A DNA stretch of 64,000 bases from Lineus longissimus (taxonomy: Eukaryota; Nemertea; Pilidiophora; Heteronemertea; Lineidae): the NCBI RefSeq assembly GCF_910592395.1, contig NC_088308.1, forward strand, positions 12,665,001 through 12,729,000, written 5' to 3'. Of this stretch, positions 21,597 to 32,345 are shown in pieces (the stretch's first letter is position 1; each line of letters opens with the position of its first letter). Position numbers and translations under genes: made by a program. The notes beneath the pieces are model-generated. The model searched no databases. It was not told the origin of the DNA and saw nothing but the letters and a program-made list of their open reading frames with translations.

Positions 21597-21917
21597 ATGG
21601 CAGATAATTCAGAAATATCCGCCGTCAGACCCTTTCAAATGAACGGTGATTCCAACACACTCAGGCCAAAAGGGAAGAAATGGAAGCGAACATTCCAGTA
21701 TTTTATTGATGCAAAAGGCATCACAGCAGACACCCAGTGCAGTGCTCCATGCTACTGCATTGTGCTGGGGAGCAAGTGCAAGATCTATTCGAGACTTTGT
21801 AGACCCAGGCTCCGCTGTAACTGTCGATGCGAACGGAAATCGTGTGGGTGATAAGGCATCAAACTATGAAAAAGCTTTGCGTACATTCGACAGTCATTTC
21901 ATGCATGAGGTTGAAGC
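21597..21917 (+). pseudogene. Truncated gag start (mirror copy)
   Basis: MADNSEISAVRPFQMNGDS starts at 21597 and is frameshifted after about 45 codons. The reading continues in the frame of 21646 up to SHFMHEVEA, where homology with the left copy ends. It is broken by the frameshift, as in the left copy, so the frameshift predates the inverted duplication. Confidence 0.6.
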
Positions 21918-23129
21918 AACGACCTCATTATTTATCGTAATTTATGCAGATCTGAGTCCAGGTGATGTTCTGATTTGTGTTCAAACTATTGGAAACTTTG
22001 GAAATTAGTTCTATTATTAGTTCTACTATTCCGCAGGAGTATTTTATAGCCATTGATGTTGACATCTAAAAGCACGAAAACTTTGTTCAGGTTTCTCGTC
22101 CAATCACGTGACCTCTCCAACACTCGATAATGCACTCTTTTCGTCCACGTTTTAGGCCAATCTTCGGAATGAACATGAAATCTAATAAGCGCAGTACTTA
22201 AATCAGATGTTTCTCCCGCCTTAAAAACATTCCTGGGTAAAATCCAGTGAATTTAGCCGAGTTAATCTACTTTTTCCGTGCTTAAAATCTCTGCCGCTGA
22301 ATTCTATAAATAGAAACTATTAACATCGAGGCAGTGTGGTTCCCATTGTGCGCCCTCCCACTTCACACCATGTCAGGAAGTTTTACGGAGAGGGAGGGCG
22401 TGCGGTAAGAAGAATGGCCAAAATGACGTCACGTTTTCCTGGCAATGCCTCTTGCCATGTTAATTTGCAAAATTAAAAGCAGATTTCACCATTAACCAGT
22501 CAAATCGGAATACGACGTTGCAATATGTTCTCGCTTTCCTCCTGCTAAAAAACCTTGTTCCCGCACTCCTATTTTAATTTATTCCAAGAAATATGATATG
22601 ATCTGTTTTCACTTGTTTTCAATTAAATGGTATTCATATAATGAGATCAATAGTAGTGTCCGTGTCAGATCCCATCGTTCAACTAACTAGTCTTCTCTCC
22701 CCAGGTGCCTCACACGGACCTTCAGGTCCCCATACTCAAGACCAAGTCTTACGATATCGCCCTCAAAACAACCCTGGAGTCATGAAGTCACAGGTGCTCC
22801 TGTGAAATCTCAGTTCTAGTTTATTTATCAAACTTTATCGAGTGTTATCGAATCGAATGGATGTGTCGATCGTCGGGGCAGATTGATATGTGGTTAGGTT
22901 GTGCGTCCAAGGCGATTAGGTCATTCAGTTAGTTTGAGAAAGATCATGATCATGAAGATGCTTGTTGTGTTATCATACCTAACCGGAAAATAAGTTGAAG
23001 TTATTATTAGTACTACGATTCTTACATGAGTAAAAAGTAGACGTTTTAAGCAACACTATAATGTTACTCCCATAAAAAAACTGTCAATTCTCCTTACCAC
23101 TCACAGAAGCCAAGCCATTGCTGTTAAGT
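21918..23129. other. Unassigned sequence with one possible exon
   Basis: Mostly without recognisable features. A GC-rich inverted pair (GCGCCCTCCC at about 22339, GGGAGGGCG at about 22392) could form a 10-bp stem. A candidate exon at 22705-22785 is listed separately. Confidence 0.4.
22705..22785 (+). CDS. Candidate terminal exon, unknown product
   Basis: A good acceptor (TTCTCTCCCCAG) precedes an open stretch reading VPHTDLQVPILKTKSYDIAL and a few more residues to a TGA. The base composition is more coding-like than its surroundings. I do not recognise the product. Another frame is also open and could end at a donor (CACAG|GTGCTC), so it may be internal. No other exon of the same gene was found. 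Confidence 0.25.
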   Translation: MPHTDLQVPILKTKSYDIALKTTLES

Positions 23130-23134
23130 TATGC

Positions 23135-23279
23135 CAGGGTTTCCCCCAGAGGGGGGGCAAGGGGGGCAGTTGCCCCCCCTAAATTGTCCAAAAACAGGCA
23201 AAATTTGTTGTTTTGACCAGGATTTTCTGCAAAATTATGGTTTTGCCCCCCCTTGAATTTATTTCTGGCAGAAACACTG
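23135..23279. mobile_element. Small MITE (145 bp)
   Basis: The termini CAGGGTTTCCCCCAGA and (reverse complement of the right end) CAGTGTTTCTGCCAGAAA are inverted. TATGC flanks both sides (23130-23134, 23280-23284). The interior has CCCCCC tracts on both strands. The TIR form CAGNGTTTC suggests hAT-like origin, but the visible duplication is 5 rather than 8 bp. Confidence 0.6.
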
Positions 23280-23284
23280 TATGC

Positions 23285-24608
23285 AGGGGCTTAATCAATT
23301 ACCTGCACTCCCTGTGGGGTGAATAACATTACCTTTTGAATAGCTGGCTGTAGGGGGATGATTGGAACAGCCGGTATACCTGTTATTTTCAATCCACGAT
23401 TGCAGGTCACCTGATTTTCGAGATTTCGCGGGAAATGAAATTGTAAACAAACGCATGTGTGCAGTTCAAATGTAAACAAAAATGTATTTTTGGTACTTTT
23501 GGTTGCTGGACTTGGGTTTTCCCGCAGTTAGGAGCTGGGGTCAAATTGGTGGTCTCTTGTGCTGTTTATGTGCTCAACTCACCAGAGCTTTCAATACTTG
23601 AGATGTGTCTGAAGAGGCGCGCGGAACCTGACATGGCCTTACCAAGGAGCTGCTCACGGTGCTGAACTTCTAGCTTGCCTGTCGACTAAGTGCCTTTTTG
23701 GCCGAGACATTCCTACATGTAGGAGGAGCACGCATTTTAAATTTATAGTAGTGATAGTACAATTGGTTCGAGCCATTTGGAAGCCGACATGTGAAGGCCT
23801 ATCTGGGTTCTCCTTCTTCTCCGTATAAAAAGGGGCATATTGCTGACTAAGGAACAAGGCATATTGACATTGCCTCATCATCTCTATGGGACCAATTGTT
23901 ATACTTTTATATGCACGCATACATCACGCCATTGCAGGGTCCGAGTCTGTGGACAATTGGTTTGATTAATTTGTCTCTTCGATATTGCTCCTTTATTGCA
24001 TTAGATTTTCATTGCAATTCAATCTATTCAAGATATAGCCAATTTGAACCTGTCTGCGCCAAGGATAGATTGGTTCCAGATCGACTCACTAGGGATATGC
24101 AGTTGAGCACAATGTCATGAAAAACGACCCTTTGCATTGTAAATTCCAATCACCTGCAGGACAGGTCAATTTCTCTCAATAAAATTAATTTTGTTGACTC
24201 CTGTAATTTCTACCTTATTAAAAAAAAGACAGTGGTGTTAGTCCCAAACTGGTAATTTTATTTTTTTTTACCTCTGTTAAATCAGGATAGCTCTCAATTA
24301 CAGACAGCATTTTGTATCCTTGTGCTGTACAACCCAGCCTGGACATACCACAGTTGTCCATGGAGAAGTCTCATCCTCTGACACTTCTTTTCTGTAAAGC
24401 TACCGATACAACATACTGAACTAGGGATATCTTCTGTTGCCTCCTGTAATATTTACATACCATGGCTGATTAGTTCAATCATATTTCATCCAGCTGGCAG
24501 CTCTGCATTGGAAATTTTAGTGGTATAGCGTGTTCTCTTGACCTTCAAACAGTAGTATAAAGCCGATATTTACTACTTTATACCCTCAGTCCTATGTTAT
24601 TAGGTCAT
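23285..24608. other. No recognised gene or repeat
   Basis: ORFs on both strands are short and without motifs. AT-rich with several polypyrimidine tracts and no convincing exon. Confidence 0.45.
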
Positions 24609-24610
24609 CC

Positions 24611-24641
24611 AGCTGAGCGCCAGGCCCTTGGGCCTCTTGTT
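24611..24641 (+). mobile_element. 3' end of a family-B HINE-like repeat
   Basis: AGCTGAGCGCC is followed by the hairpin AGGCCC-TT-GGGCCT and CTTGTT. It is identical to 42981-43011. The matching head is not seen upstream, so this is either a truncated copy or one with a degraded body. Confidence 0.55.
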
Positions 24642-25890
24642 GAAATTGTTGAACCATAATTTTGAAATTGTTGAGATGTAATTTTTAAAAATGTTGCACA
24701 AATTTTTTTTAATTGTTGAACAATACTTTTGAAATTGTTGCCCAGATTTTGAAAATGATGACTTGACTTAGGGATCACGTCCAAAGTCCGCACGCGAATA
24801 TTCGCTGCGCGAATCGGGGCGAAAATTCGCCTGGTCGAATATCGCCACACTCATTCGCCTCCAAATTGCTCACTGCTTCGGCGATTCTATTATGATCAGG
24901 CGAAAATTCAGACCGAATAAAAATCGCAGGCGAAAATAATAATCGCGCCTAATTCGCTCTCACCAACCGTCGGAACGAAGCGAATATTAAAGGCCTACAT
25001 GTGTTGTAGTGTGCGTATTCCGACATCAGCTGATAGCAGACTGAACAAAAACACAAACTGGAATTCCCGGTCAACCTGCCTGCAGTAATCATATACATCA
25101 CATCTATCCACGAGGAGCTACACAAATTTGGCACAGAGGTTTGAGGTTCTTAGTATTATGGTATGTATTCCGAAGGATTGTGGCGGAATGTACCGAAACA
25201 TACAGCTAATCATAGTTAGGCTTATGTTTCCGAGTCTCAGCCAACCAATCAAGATCGTTGTAGTTTCCGGTTATCCTAAACAGCGTCCACCAGCGCCCAC
25301 CAGCGTTCACCAGGTTTAAAGTCGGGTATAAAGTCATCAAAATAAAATTTTGTGGCCAAACGTAGTACGTACACCATAAAAAATACATTTCCTGAAAATT
25401 TCATGCTTATTTCGTTTATGACCATTATATTCTACTTTGATGGCTGGCTTTAATGTATGTATGTGTTTAAACCTGGTGGACGCTGTTTAGTATGACCCGA
25501 TTTGCTTACATGACTGCAATTTTCCGCCAATAAAACAAGACGAAAGTCGTTGCAAAATCGTTCCGAATATCGGACAAGCATGCAAGAGCCACCAATTTCG
25601 TAAAATCGCTCCATTATCGCCTGGAGCGATTTTTGGGGCGAAATCGAAGAATTGGCGCGATTGTGGGCGAATTTCGCATCTGATATTCCGGCGATTTCAT
25701 ATTATCGCCTCACATTCGCCGGTCGATTTTCGAAGGCGAAATACTGTAGGGTGAATTTCGCCGGCGAATATCGCGTGCGGACTTTGGACGTGATCCCTTA
25801 TAAATTGTTGAAGTATATTTTTCAATGTTGAGATAAATTTGACAGCGTTGCAAGATATTTTTGCGTGTTGAACTAATACTGCTTTGGCTT
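24642..25890 (+). repeat. Short tandem array (TTGTTGAA-type), split by a MITE
   Basis: Units of about 30 bp built on 'TTTTGAAATTGTTG' occur at 24642-24765 and continue at 25801-25890 after the TTA-flanked element. They show that the MITE inserted into an existing array attached to the end of a family-B repeat. Confidence 0.6.
24771..25797. mobile_element. Harbinger-type MITE, 1027 bp
   Basis: Long, nearly perfect TIRs start GGGATCACGTCCAAAGTCC on both ends, flanked by TTA on each side (24768-24770, 25798-25800). The subterminal 150 bp at both ends is packed with ATTCGC/GCGAAT motifs, probable transposase binding sites. Inside, 25268-25317 and 25466-25490 form another inverted pair (TAAACAGCGTCCACCAG), likely a smaller nested MITE. 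No coding potential. Confidence 0.75.
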
Positions 25891-26215
25891 GCCATATCTA
25901 TCCCACAACACATTAAAATCATTTGTACCCTGCATGTTGAATAAAAGTTGCTCAGCTCCCGGACTGTTAAGTGCTACCCCATGACTCCCACTGTTGTAGG
26001 TCTCCTCAGGGGCACTGTCCTGCTGCTACGCCTCAATTACTGACTAAATAATAAAGTTTGATTTGTTCTTGCAGTCGAAGAACTCAAGGTAAAGATGTTA
26101 CGTCGGATTAGTGAGGTTGACGTGAGTGACCATCAGATCGATGACATGGGGGAGATAGTACTTGTAAGGTCGGTAAACTTTACTTTTTAGCATGGTTGAG
26201 CTTATAACACCCCTG
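25891..26215. other. No gene seen
   Basis: A short AG/GT-bounded piece (TTGCAG|TCGAAGAACTCAAG|GTAAAG, about 26079-26092) could be a micro-exon. There is no partner, so it is not called. Confidence 0.4.
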
Positions 26216-26345
26216 CCCCACTTTTGACTTTTTAGCTACGCTGGCTGGGCCGAAAGTAGTTCTAGCAAAATAGTTGCATTTTCATCAGAATTTACTGCTG
26301 CTGGGCCAGGAAATGTGCCAGGATACCAATATTTTGAACTAACCC
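26216..26345 (+). repeat. Dispersed repeat (AGCTACGCTGGC head), copy 1
   Basis: It begins TTTTTAGCTACGCTGGC and shares AGCAAAATAGTTGCATTTTC and GTGCCAGGATACCAATATTT with 31405-31545. The T-run start resembles the HINE families. Its end is not defined. Confidence 0.5.
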
Positions 26346-26461
26346 TGAATTCATGTTTCCATAGCATCCTCCATAGCTGGACTGGTCCCTCTCTCAGAAA
26401 CCATACAAAAAAACCAAAAAAAATACATCGAAAAGATGAGAGCAAACACACAAAGGCGAGA

Positions 26462-26672
26462 AACATGCCTATTGGTCATTCTCCACGAATGCACGGTGAT
26501 AAAATCCATATGGGGGCACCTACGAAGTACGCCGTAGCCTATTAAAACGCTGAAAACAGGCACCTACGGCTAATTCCGTATGTTATGTGAATCACCGCCA
26601 CAGTGGGGAATCCCCATAACGTCATCTGTTATCACTGTGCAGCCGTGAAGAATGACCAATATGCATGTTTTC
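26462..26672. mobile_element. Palindromic MITE, ~210 bp
   Basis: The two ends are inverted over about 40 bp: CCTATTGGTCATTCTCCACG on the left and, as reverse complement of the right, CATATTGGTCATTCTTCACG. The outer flanks AGAAACATG/CATGTTTTCT extend the pairing. No coding sequence. Confidence 0.6.
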
Positions 26673-26715
26673 TTGCCATTGTGTATTCAATTTCGTCTTT
26701 TCGATGGATTTTATT

Positions 26716-27360
26716 ATTATTATTATACGCCCGCTCCGGAGCGTATTATGGTATGGCGCTCGGTGTCCGTCTGTCGGGCGGTCCATCCGTCTGTCCATCG
26801 GTCCGTTAACTTTTCATTGTCCACGCGATTACTGAAATTCTACATCATGTATAGTCACCAAACCTGGTTTGCAGGGCACTAGTATATCCCCAAGAAGCTT
26901 ATTGATTTGGTTGTCAAAAGGTCAAAGGTCAAAGGTCAAGGTCACAAAGACCTGTTTCCATTTTCCGCTTACCTTTCATTGTCCGCGTGATTACTGACAT
27001 TCTATATCATGTATAGTCACCAAACCTGGTTTGCAGGGCACCAGTATAGGCCCCAAGAAGCCTATTGATTTGGAGGTCCAAAGGTCAAGGTCGCGAAGAC
27101 CTGTTTCCATTTTCTGCTTACCTTTCATTGTCCGCGCGATTACTGAAATTCTATATCATGTATAGTCACCAAACCAGGTTTGCGGGGCACTAGTATAGGC
27201 CCCAAGAAGCCTATTGATTTGGATGTCAAAATGTCAAAGGTCAAGGTCACGAAGACCTGTTTCCATTTCCCGCTTACCTGCTACTTCACACACTTTTCAC
27301 CCTGACCAACCACCCTTTACTCTTATGGCAGGCGTATAGTGTGCTCGCTTTGCGTAGCGC
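26716..27360 (+). mobile_element. HINE-like repeat, family D, with DR1-rich tandem units
   Basis: The head ATACGCCCGCTCCGGAGCG includes the palindrome CGCTCCGGAGCG and is followed by a GTCCGTCTGTCGG tract. Three tandem units of about 165 bp follow (TTTCATTGTCC at about 26812, 26977, 27124). Each carries runs of AGGTCA, e.g. AAGGTCAAAGGTCAAAGGTC at 26919. It ends GGCGTATAGTGTGCTCGCTT with TGCGTAGCGCTTGTT. It is organised like families A and B, with a different sequence. Confidence 0.55.
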
Positions 27361-27603
27361 TTGTTGGGTTTTTGTGTGGTTTCTGAGGGAGGGCAAAGAC
27401 CAGCTATGGAGGACGCTACAAAAACATGTATTATAAAATCCAGTATAGGGAAAAGAGCTAAGTTTATGACTTTATTTGATAGTATATCATCTCTTGTTTC
27501 AATCCAGAGTACTACAGTGTGTATTGGTGAACGTTTGTGGGCGTGAGGGTTGGTTTGCCTGGCTGACCCCTCTGGGCCCTTCTTGGTGAATAAGTCCCTT
27601 TTT

Positions 27604-30216
27604 GGCTCACCGTAGGGGAGTCTATACGATACCGCAGTGTCCGTCGTCCGTCGTCGCCGTCGTCGTCGTCGTCGACGTCGTCCGTCGTATCCTAGTTCAA
27701 AAACAGTGGCACGTTTTTTAACCGCAAGGCGTATGAACTTAAAACTTTGTACACATGACCCCCTAGGTCAGATGACCCGTGACACTAAATTTCTGTCCGA
27801 TCTGATTCTCTACTTGGCCACCAGGGGGCCAAATGTGGATATCTAAAAAGTGTGATATCTCGCTTATTAGTGACTTGTTTTCGATAAAACTTTTGTGGTA
27901 GGTACTCATAGCAAGGATACATCATATATCTTACGGGTTTTTAATTTGATCTACTTTTCAAGGTCGCAGAGGTCAAATGGCGTGAATTGGCCGTTTGAGT
28001 GTAACTATGGCACGTTTCTCAACCACCAAAGCTATGAGCTTGAAACTTAGTACATATAACCCCCTATATCAGATAACCTCTGGAGCTGAATTTCAGCCTG
28101 ATCTGATTCTTGACTTTGCCACCAGGGGGCCAAAACAGAAAAAGTAAGAAGTGCAATAGCCTGCTTATTAGCAAATTGTTTTTGATGAAATTTTTATGGC
28201 AGGGACCCCTAGCAAGGTTACCTCAGATGTGGCACGATTTTTCGGATTTGACCTACTTTTTAAGGTCGCAGAGGTCAAATGGCGTAAATTTGCCGTTTGA
28301 GTGTAACTATGGCACGTTTCTCAACCGCAACAGTTATGAACTTGAAACTTTGAACAAATGACCCCCTAGGTCAGTTGACCTTTTACACTGAATTTTGGTT
28401 CGGTCTGATTATTGACTTGGCCACCAAGGAGGATACCGCGGTGACGTCACATCACGTGATCCCGACCCATATTAGTGATCGCTATGGCCAATCAGATTCA
28501 GTCTACTGACAGCACCAGCACTGAACACATCTCCACGTCTCACTGTCTGGTGCGCTCCTGTACACAAAAACACCAATAGACATGAAATATTGCAATACCT
28601 AGTATGGATTTTTCCTGTGTAAAATAAAATTTACAGAGCAGATTAACTTCCACAAATAAAAAAGACGTTTCGCGTGGCCAAAGCGCGGAAATAATGTCTC
28701 CGCTAAAATACACTACGAAATACACTAAGCAATACACTACGCAATATACAGTAGAGATGCAGTTGAGTTTGTTATTGTTTTGACTTAGAAGCCCACCCAT
28801 ATCATAATATATTCATGTATTCATGAAGTATGAACTCATTTCTGTCCCATACAACTCTAAGAACAGTCAATTTCTCCTTAAATCATCACCGAAACCGCGA
28901 TATCCGCAGGAAGATTTCGTTCTAGTGTCCGAAAATGCATGATCTTACTGGGGCGCTAACTCGACAAATAGAGGGGATCTATGGGGATCTATGCGAGTTT
29001 TAGATATTACAGGTCTCGAACTTGTAAAATCTGTAAACATGCCTCCAAATCCCATTATGATAATGAAGAGATTGCCCCATATCTGGGAGACTGTTTTGAA
29101 ACCATCGCTGATTTTGGAAGATCGGTGCCGGCTATTTGGTTTAAAAAACCCTATTTTTCCCCATCAAAACAGCACTTTTCATTATTCAAATGATAGCTTA
29201 TTGTCTGAAGACTTATTTCATAGCAGAAAAGTACTAATAACTCTGACTTGATGCGAAAAATCTAACTTTTTTGATGACTTGATTTTCCCTTGGCCGTGGA
29301 TCGAGTTTGTTTACAATATGCAGCGCCATCTTGGAAAAGCCGTGACGTCACCGCGGTATCCTCCTTGCTTGTCCACCAGGGGGCCCAAACTCAAAACTCA
29401 AAAAGTGTGATTTCTCGCTTATTACTGATTTGTTTTTGATAAAAGTTTCATGGTAGGTACTCCCAGCAAGGATACATCACATATCTTACGGGTTTTTGAT
29501 TTGACCCACCTTTCAAGTTCACAGAGGTCAAAGTTAAAAACTTTACCGTTCTTGGTACGTTTTGTCGTTGTTCAATGTAAAGAGTTTTAATTTTGTGTAA
29601 TGATGCATCTAAGAAGCCACTATTTGTATGCCAAGTTTCAGCCAGATCGGAATTCAAATATGGCCGAAATTGCATGTTTTGTGGGTTTTTCCTCGTATTG
29701 TGGCAATCCAAAGGTCGTGAGTTCAAACCCCGGTCAAGGACAGCCAAAAATATTTTTATTTTTCATCTTTTCCTTTTTTCTTTTCTGAGTTCTATCTTAC
29801 ATTTTCTTTATTTTTTGATTTATTTGGTGCCATAGATTTAATTAGGCGGCCATCTTGGAAATCGTTTTTTGCCGATTGCTGTAGTGTAACGAGTGATGAA
29901 GTTGTTATGGTCAGGTGGATGTGTCTACATCACATATCACCCTGGTTTGTTATTTGACCTACCTGTCAGGGTCACTGAGGTCAAAGTTAAAAATATATTC
30001 ACCATTGTCATGGAGTGGCACGTTTCTTCACTATCATTTTCACCTAGACTCTACAAGCTTGGAACCACAAGTCTCGGATTCACCACTTGGCCAGGGCCGG
30101 CTCTGAACTGGTCACAGATGCAAGTATAAATTATGAGAGGCCTACATACTGTAGCACTTTCTGTAACTGTCTACTAAAAATACTTACGGTGAGCACAATG
30201 GCCCCTGGCCGTTTCA
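27604..30216 (+). mobile_element. Family-A type HINE-like repeat with nested TIR element
   Basis: The head TTTTTGGCTCACCGTAGGGGAGTC and a GTC/GTCC microsatellite are followed by monomers starting GGCACGTTT near 27709, 28011 and 28312, with CCACCAGGGGGC at 27818-27829 and 28119-28130. The third monomer is interrupted by a TIR element (28427-29367) and resumes at CCACCAGGGGGC (29373). It ends GGTGAGCACAATGGCCCCTGG with CCGTTTCATT. A degenerate monomer lies at 29920-30110. Confidence 0.55.
28427..29367. mobile_element. TIR element with CRE-containing ends, possible MULE-type MITE
   Basis: The inverted ends start AGGAGGATACCGCGGTGACG and contain TGACGTCA. The flanks CTTGGCCACCA (28416-28426) and CTTGTCCACCA (29368-29378) look like an 11-bp target duplication with one mismatch. 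A 9-11-bp duplication is typical of Mutator-like elements, but no transposase is visible, so the class is uncertain. The host monomer is split precisely within its CTCF-like box. Confidence 0.6.
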
Positions 30217-30311
30217 TTAGTGGTTAAACTCTGTTTCTTTCTCAATATCAAATCAGTAATATTCAGATAACACAATAAGCTTTTAGAAAATGTATACTTT
30301 ATTGAGTCTAT

Positions 30312-31134
30312 CTTGGTTTAATGTGTTGTTATTATTGTTTTTCTGAATTGGTTGCCACTACCTCAAATGCCTTGCCCTGTTTAGGGTTTAGAAATAAGTG
30401 CTTGCCTCCATATGGGTTAAACGTCGCAACTCTGAACTCGAACCCAAAGACTAAACCAACTAGGATATCTACTCACATCATTTATTACTCACATCACTCA
30501 AACTTCTCATTTACAAACAACTCCGAAACATCGCAAGGCAAAAGACTCTGGCGCTTTTCAAGAGAATATCTTGTTTAGCTACAGAGCGTGTATGACAGAC
30601 CTTTCACGAGTTGATTTCTGGATCTGCCAGGACTTTATCAAAACATCTAAACATCAACCTTTATACCTATAAATTACTGTCACCCCTAATGGGTAAATAG
30701 CCCAGCCCAAATATCAGGCTCTGAACCAACTAGCACTCGGTAATTAAGGAAACAACCAATCAGTACACAGCGGTATCAATACAAGATTACAGACAGGGCC
30801 TAGGGCAGGGGCCTAGTAACCAGGTGCTAATCAGGAAGTTCATAAAAGGGGTCAAACAGCTTAATAGATAGACATTATAAAACAATGGAAAGGATTAATT
30901 AAGAAGGAAGGTGTTGAAACGTGTAACGGTTAACGATCCTGGATGTCTTGGCTTACCGACAGCCAGAGGAGAACACAGAATAATAATTATAGATTGAGTA
31001 CCCAATTCCAAATATCCGCAAACTTGGTTCATTGTGTTGTTATTGTTGTTTTTCTGAATTGGGTGCCATTACCTGAAATGCCTTGCCCCGTTCAGGGTTT
31101 AGAAATAGTAAGTGCTTGCCTCCATATGGGTTAA
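30312..31134 (+). repeat. Direct repeats of ~108 bp, 0.6 kb apart
   Basis: 30312-30420 and 31024-31134 share TGTGTTGTTATT, TTTTTCTGAATTGG and GAAATGCCTTGCCCNGTTNAGG up to CCTCCATATGGGTTA. This could be a terminal-repeat element (TRIM-like) or a separated tandem duplication. No PBS, PPT or target duplication was seen, and the 0.6 kb between has no coding sequence. Confidence 0.5.
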
Positions 31135-31404
31135 GTGCACTTTTCCCTGCATTCTGGTTGGGACTTTGTCACCAAAATACTCTATACTTATAACCATGAC
31201 TGAACACCATGTTAAGTCGCTCTGTGTAACACAGCAATGTGCTACTCCATGGCATGTCATGTTATCTCTGTCCCTACACAAACCATTAGATGCATTATAA
31301 ACTAAAACTGGGAGAAAATGAATTATTTGAATTGGAGTCTGATGCAAACTAACAGAATCCATTGCAGAGCTAAATAATGTCCCCTTGGAAAATGTGTCCG
31401 GCCC

Positions 31405-31545
31405 TTTTTAGCTACGCTGGCTTCCAGCAGAGCTTATGGTTTATACTGGAGCTGGCCGAAAATAGTTCCAGCAAAATAGTTGCATTTTCATCTGAATTTG
31501 CTGGGCCAGAAAATGTGCCAGGATACCAATATTTTGAGCTCTTGT
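31405..31545 (+). repeat. Dispersed repeat (AGCTACGCTGGC head), copy 2
   Basis: Same family as 26216-26345, with an extra about 35 bp after the head (CTTCCAGCAGAGCTTATGG). Confidence 0.5.
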
Positions 31546-31699
31546 TTCGATAGGATTATAGCTATTCATAGCAGAAAGACTAAACGCCCCATAATTGGCA
31601 GTAATTGGCAGATTTTAAGCTGGAAATTGTCGTCTGGTTAAAAGTGGCAAAACAGCCTTGATCCTACCTGTCTCTGTAATGTACTGAACGAATGTAGGT

Positions 31700-31885
31700 A
31701 ATAAAGGCACTGAAAAAAAAGGCACTGGAAAAAAAGGAACGGAAAAAAAGGCACTGGAAAAAAAGGCACTAGGTAAAAAAGGCACTAGGGAAAAAAGGCA
31801 CTAGGAAAAAAAGGCACTAGGTAAAAAAGGCACTGGAAAAAAGGCACCAGGTAAAAAAGGCACTGGAAAAATGGCACCAGAAAAA
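31700..31885 (+). repeat. Minisatellite arm (AAAAAAGGCACTGG)n of a fold-back element
   Basis: About a dozen 12-15-bp units of AAAAAAGGCACTGG/AGG. The reverse-complement array lies at 37330-37498. The two were the arms of one fold-back element before the 5-kb repeat at 32346-37316 inserted. The non-repetitive inner arm (GGGAAATCTCT, 31895) pairs with AGAGATTTCC (32324). Confidence 0.7.
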
Positions 31886-32345
31886 ATGTATGGGAAATCT
31901 CTGAGAAAGCTCTACTACATAGATAAAAATAAAAACAAAAAATTTCTATGTGCATTTCTATGTGTAGTTTTTTTCTACATCAACGGAATACTGGGTGGTC
32001 CAAAAAAACGGAACAGCCTATTTTCAGTACCCTCCGACCAGAAAAACTAGCTTGGATAGGCAAAAAATGATACAAAGATCATCCGATTTGTTCCAGTAGT
32101 TTAATCAAATGAGATTCAGGGTTTCCTCACCAATAACCTATTTCTACAAGATACAATAGTTTATCACAAGAGTGGCTATTGACATCTAGCAAAACATTCT
32201 TGATGAGTCTCATTGCAGTTTTATTGGTGAGAAAGACTTGGAAGCACATTACACATAGCACATTACACATATAGAAATGCATGGGGGGGGCACCCCAAAT
32301 GAATTTTTCACCTAGAGATTTCCTGGTGCCTTTTTTTCCAGTGCC
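31886..32345. other. Loop of the fold-back element
   Basis: About 440 bp with no gene. Short inverted pairs around CTATGTG (31950-31970, 32255-32280) and a G7 run at 32283 are the only visible structure. Confidence 0.4.

Larger units (their letters stand above)
18826..21917 (-). repeat. Right arm of the 6.5-kb inverted repeat
   Basis: This arm of about 3090 bp mirrors 15415-18775. It contains about three 145-bp units (18860-19250), the mirrored hairpin modules (19250-21300), a mirrored LTR (21361-21564) and a gag start. Similarity ends near 21917, where the left copy reads on into gag but this copy enters unrelated sequence. Confidence 0.9.

Noticed and set aside
24605-24850. Minus-strand ORF across the TTGTTGAA array and MITE end
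   Set aside because: It crosses a transposon boundary and consists of tandem repeat translation.
29690-29750. SINE called from the B-box-like GAGTTCAAACCCC
   Set aside because: No A box at the right distance and no tail; it could be chance or an old fragment.
31700-31885. CRISPR-like short regular repeats
   Set aside because: The units are contiguous without unique spacers, vary in length and lie in a eukaryotic genome; a minisatellite.
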